Shown here: in pieces, positions 4,226 to 7,148 of the stretch
How positions within the stretch are numbered: position 1 is the first letter of the stretch
Layout of the letters: every line of letters begins with the position of its first letter
DNA from: JADKCL01 sp031415375
GTDB taxonomy: Bacteria > Bacteroidota > Bacteroidia > J057 > JADKCL01
NCBI GenBank assembly: GCA_031415375.1
Contig: JANORP010000390.1
Coordinates: 1-7,148 of the forward strand
Reading direction: 5' to 3'
DNA: 7,148 bases
Notes under the pieces: generated by a model
Database searches by the model: none
Seen by the model: only the letters and a program-made list of their open reading frames with translations
Told to the model about the DNA's origin: nothing
Program-made: the position numbers and the translations under genes

Positions 4226-7111
4226 TCAAGTGCGTGCGCGGCGCCTACGACGGTGCCTACTGAGTGCAGCCAAGGTGACCGCCCCCAGCGCTAAGGCACC
4301 CAATGCCCATTCCCAGGTAGGGGTAGGCCGCTCATATACCTGATGCGCTATGGGTTGCGCATCCCCCATCAAGGCCCAGCCTGCCCAGCGGTGCGGCTCT
4401 GCTCCCAGCGGCCCTGCCGCAGCGATGTAGCGCAATTTGGCAGTGCGCAATGCTTGCGCTTTGCCCTCTCCAGCCGCAAGCGCCTCATAATACAACTCCA
4501 TCATGCGTGCAGTAGGTTCCTCTTCCATCTCCCATTGCGACATGAGTACCGACTTGGCACCCGAGGCCACAAAAGCGCGCCCGATCGAGAGCTGCCCCTC
4601 ACCCAGTGCATTGCGCCCACCCCCTGTCGTGCAGCCCCATAACATCACCAAGTCGAGGGGGAAATGCTGCCGATAAATCTCGTAGGCATGAAGACGCCCG
4701 TCTTCTCTGCCATCCACACCGCAATTGGGATACAAGGATATATATGACGCCAAGGCGTCTTCTCGATCGACCACGGCATGGGTGGCGATGCTCATGACGC
4801 CGGCGTGGGTCAAAGCCTGCTTCAGCGCCTGCTCGGTGGCCGCCTCACCCAACAAAAACTTGCCTTGATAGCGGTTGCTCAGCTGTTGATTGGCTGTCAT
4901 CAAGAGGGCCAGCGGTGCACTGGGCAGTGTGGGTACAGTCGTGTCACAGGCACGCAGGTCGGGCGCAACGGCAGGCAAAAAACCAGGGCAAATCGCCATC
5001 ATAGGGGCATCTTGGGTCGTCGTCTGGAAAAACCGCGCGGTCTCCCACATTTTAAGTCCCGGCCAATAGCTGATCTCATGGTACCGCAATAGATAATCCA
5101 AATCCTGAAAACTACCGAAGCTGCTATCCCCATAAGTCAGTGCATCAAAGGGCAGGGACCACAAATGCCCATCTGGGAAAATGGCGATTTTCTGAGGCGC
5201 AGATGCAGGGTCAGGCCACGGCCACAACAGTTTCACCAACGCATGCGCCCTGGATTGGTAGCCCTGCGGGGTCTGAAAAGCTTGCGATAGGGCGCGAATC
5301 TCTTTCGCAAATTGGCTGCGTGAAATGCATCGCTTGGCGATCCATCCTGGTTTCTGGATTTGATCAAATCGCAGGGTATCCTTTTGGAGTGTAAACCGAA
5401 AGATATAGGACAAACCCTCAAAATAATAGACCAACGCCTCATCTGCCTGCAACTGCGCCTGTATCTCAGGCAAAGACACCGCGCTCTCCAACGAGGCCCA
5501 CAACGGAGATGGCGACGTCATGGACGCGCTGGCCCTGAGCAATCGTTTCTCTTCTTGTTCCAACAGGGCTTCGACCAGCTTCAATGAATCCGCTTTTTCA
5601 GGAATCGACAGGCGCATCGATTGACAGTCGGTCAACTGCCGACGTAGGTTTTGAATCTTGGTGGTCGTCGCAGCCGAAAAACCCAAACCATGCATTGCAA
5701 TCGAATTTTGCCACTGTGAACGCAGCAATCTACCCCTAAATGCGTCTAGCCTGCGGAGTCCGCGCTCACAAATAGCCATGCGCTCTTTTGCATGACGGGT
5801 GGTCCCCAACTTGTGTACTGCAGCTGCCATCACCGATTCCACTGTCGGGACAGACATACGTGTAAGGTATATTTGGCTGGCCTCGTTGAGTTCCTTGAGG
5901 TAGAGCGTTTCAAACAATGCAAAAAAGTCTTCTCCGACCTCTAGCGCAGCGTCATATTGCGCAATTTTGGGGTCGCAATAGGCACTGATGAGTTGTTGGT
6001 AAATGAGCAATTCCTCTGTATTGGGAACCCAATCCAAATGAAATCCGCCGACGAGGGCTTGAATGCGGTTTTGGAACAAGCGCAATTCGGCGGGGCGACG
6101 ACGGATGGCTGCAATCGCCAGATCTGGACGATGCATGTTGAGGTAGGTCTGGGCCTCGACAAGCGTGAGATTGACCAAAACATAAGGATAAAACCCAAAA
6201 TTGGTCTGTCTTGGGACTGCCAATGCCTGATACAGCTGTTGTCGCGTGCGCTTCGCGAAGGCTATCGCTTCGCTGGTCTTCCCTGCCCTGCCGAGAAATT
6301 CCACCACGTAAATTGCGACGTTGTGACGTGAGCTTCCAGGAAAATCACATGCATCCAAGCGTTTGAGAAAGGCATGCACCTGCTCCATATCGACTGTGCC
6401 ACTGCTTTCATAGATGAGATTGAACCTTGCAAGGTCGATCGCCAATTGCATCAGCGTCGCGCGTCGCCGCAGCCATACATTTTCGTTTCCCACGAGTGCT
6501 GCTTCAATTTGCATCTTCATCGCACTGTATTGCAGGATGAACTCTTCATACAAAATGCTGTCTTGGGAGATGATGAGATTCACACCATGCGTGTCCAGAT
6601 CAAGGCTGTCATCAAAATCCTGTGCAGCATCAGCATATTTATCCTCCAATATTCGCAAGGGAACTCTGCTGGCAAACGTGGCTGCGGCAGTGGCAATTCG
6701 ACTCGCCCTGGCACGTAGCCGATTTCCCAAGATGCCAACAGGGACAGGCGATGCCGGCACACGCTCCAAGAAATCGAGCGCGGCATCGTAGCATCCTAGC
6801 CGAAACATCGCCAGACCCAAATCTGTGAGCACGACGAAATAGTCGATGCCCAAGGTGTCGCCTTCCTTTTGGAGGACGCTTTTCCAACGCACAAGTTGCT
6901 GTATGCCGACCTCATCTTTGCCGGCTTCATAGGCAAGCCTGATCGAGTCGTGCAGCATCTGAGGCACCATGTACTTCTCAACCAGCACCTCCGCCTCGCT
7001 CAATGGACGGGTGGTATCCGTGTGCAAAAATGCATAGTCAGGAATCCATTGGGCGGGCAGCGAGGTTGCCCATACCATGGCCACCAAGGCTACTCGGAAA
7101 GTGTGCTTCAT
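4226..7111 (-). CDS. Exported TPR-like/CHAT-domain peptidase with C-terminal anchor
   Basis: The ATG at 7111 gives 961 residues; a TTG at 7120 is in frame but adds only three residues in front of the signal peptide. Residues 1-21 (MKHTFRVALVAMVWATSLPA) are a signal peptide. Residues ~40-420 are helical, with TPR-like pairs, for example around 91-118 (YFVVLTDLGLAMFRLGCYDA), 262-296 and 309-338. Residues ~440-535 form a long helical linker typical before CHAT domains. The CHAT domain (caspase HetF-associated with TPRs, clan CD cysteine peptidase) spans ~555-922: IAIFPDGHLWSLPFDAL, then SIATHAV with catalytic His778, then MLWGCTTGGG with catalytic Cys827, then GEGQLSIGRAFVASGAKSVL and SQWEMEEEPTARMM. 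The dyad is intact. A hydrophobic segment at ~933-950 (ALGALALGAVTLAAL) and the tail SRHRRRRRART suggest a C-terminal inner-membrane anchor, so the peptidase domain would be periplasmic. It ends in its own terminator. Substrate unknown. Confidence 0.9.
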   Translation of the reverse strand: MKHTFRVALVAMVWATSLPAQWIPDYAFLHTDTTRPLSEAEVLVEKYMVPQMLHDSIRLAYEAGKDEVGIQQLVRWKSVLQKEGDTLGIDYFVVLTDLGLAMFRLGCYDAALDFLERVPASPVPVGILGNRLRARASRIATAAATFASRVPLRILEDKYADAAQDFDDSLDLDTHGVNLIISQDSILYEEFILQYSAMKMQIEAALVGNENVWLRRRATLMQLAIDLARFNLIYESSGTVDMEQVHAFLKRLDACDFPGSSRHNVAIYVVEFLGRAGKTSEAIAFAKRTRQQLYQALAVPRQTNFGFYPYVLVNLTLVEAQTYLNMHRPDLAIAAIRRRPAELRLFQNRIQALVGGFHLDWVPNTEELLIYQQLISAYCDPKIAQYDAALEVGEDFFALFETLYLKELNEASQIYLTRMSVPTVESVMAAAVHKLGTTRHAKERMAICERGLRRLDAFRGRLLRSQWQNSIAMHGLGFSAATTTKIQNLRRQLTDCQSMRLSIPEKADSLKLVEALLEQEEKRLLRASASMTSPSPLWASLESAVSLPEIQAQLQADEALVYYFEGLSYIFRFTLQKDTLRFDQIQKPGWIAKRCISRSQFAKEIRALSQAFQTPQGYQSRAHALVKLLWPWPDPASAPQKIAIFPDGHLWSLPFDALTYGDSSFGSFQDLDYLLRYHEISYWPGLKMWETARFFQTTTQDAPMMAICPGFLPAVAPDLRACDTTVPTLPSAPLALLMTANQQLSNRYQGKFLLGEAATEQALKQALTHAGVMSIATHAVVDREDALASYISLYPNCGVDGREDGRLHAYEIYRQHFPLDLVMLWGCTTGGGRNALGEGQLSIGRAFVASGAKSVLMSQWEMEEEPTARMMELYYEALAAGEGKAQALRTAKLRYIAAAGPLGAEPHRWAGWALMGDAQPIAHQVYERPTPTWEWALGALALGAVTLAALSRHRRRRRART

Positions 7112-7148
7112 AGGGTGCAATATAGAACCGCCAAATTTGTCGATTTGC

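Noticed and set aside
3998..4294. 98-codon plus-strand open frame
   Set aside because: It covers a poly-T tract and the CHAT terminator, then runs antisense into the CHAT gene; no ribosome site and no protein-like pattern.
3209..7111. CHAT protease plus neighbour as a bacterial gasdermin pair or Craspase-like CRISPR module
   Set aside because: The neighbour has a signal peptide and a type IX sorting domain, unlike gasdermins. The CHAT protein is exported, and no repeats, Cas genes or gRAMP-like protein are present.
7112..7120. TTG start three codons upstream of the CHAT gene ATG
   Set aside because: It only adds Met-His-Pro before a normal signal peptide starting at the ATG at 7111, and has no ribosome site.
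1..7148. CRISPR array, tRNA, rRNA or known riboswitch
   Set aside because: No regularly spaced repeats, cloverleaf-like sequence, rRNA core or riboswitch consensus was found on either strand by eye.

Overview
The window most likely comes from a Bacteroidetes genome, plausibly of the Saprospiria type. The evidence is a small exported protein with a type A Por/type IX secretion C-terminal sorting domain, a long exported TPR-CHAT protein, TAnnTTTG-like promoter elements and almost no Shine-Dalgarno sequences. The phylum is an inference from these traits; no rRNA or marker gene is present.

Layout, left to right. (1) 1-293, minus strand: the first 97 complete codons of an IS1595-family transposase with a complete zinc ribbon; the rest lies beyond the left edge. 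(2) 294-408: a divergent intergenic stretch with two adjacent palindromes of related sequence and a perfect TATATTTG box. (3) 409-945, plus strand: an orphan protein of about 178 residues, codon style similar to the transposase. (4) 959-2785, minus: an AT-rich 608-residue gene for a membrane protein whose C-terminal ~130 residues look like the Rossmann-like domain of the eIF-2B/methylthioribose-1-phosphate isomerase family. (5) 2786-3163: intergenic, with a GC-rich inverted-repeat block that may be a dispersed repeat. (6) 3209-3856, minus: small secreted protein with a sorting domain, followed by a hairpin terminator. (7) 3890-4225: intergenic, with a T-tract and a clean rho-independent terminator. 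(8) 4226-7111, minus: a 961-residue exported protein with helical/TPR-like repeats, a CHAT caspase-like peptidase domain with intact His/Cys dyad, and a C-terminal transmembrane helix with an arginine-rich tail.

The three large minus-strand genes do not look like one operon: the CHAT gene and the secreted-protein gene each end in their own terminator, and the membrane gene is separated by a further ~420 bp. No metabolic pathway links them. The region reads as an accessory patchwork: a mobile element, an orphan gene, a compositionally different membrane protein, and two envelope-directed proteins.

The most novel item is the membrane-anchored eIF-2B-like protein. It keeps the fold landmarks of the family but has Glu where the isomerases have their catalytic Asp, which suggests a ligand-sensing rather than enzymatic role. 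Second is the CHAT peptidase, whose signal peptide and C-terminal anchor place the protease domain outside the cytoplasm, unlike the CHAT proteases of CRISPR or gasdermin systems.
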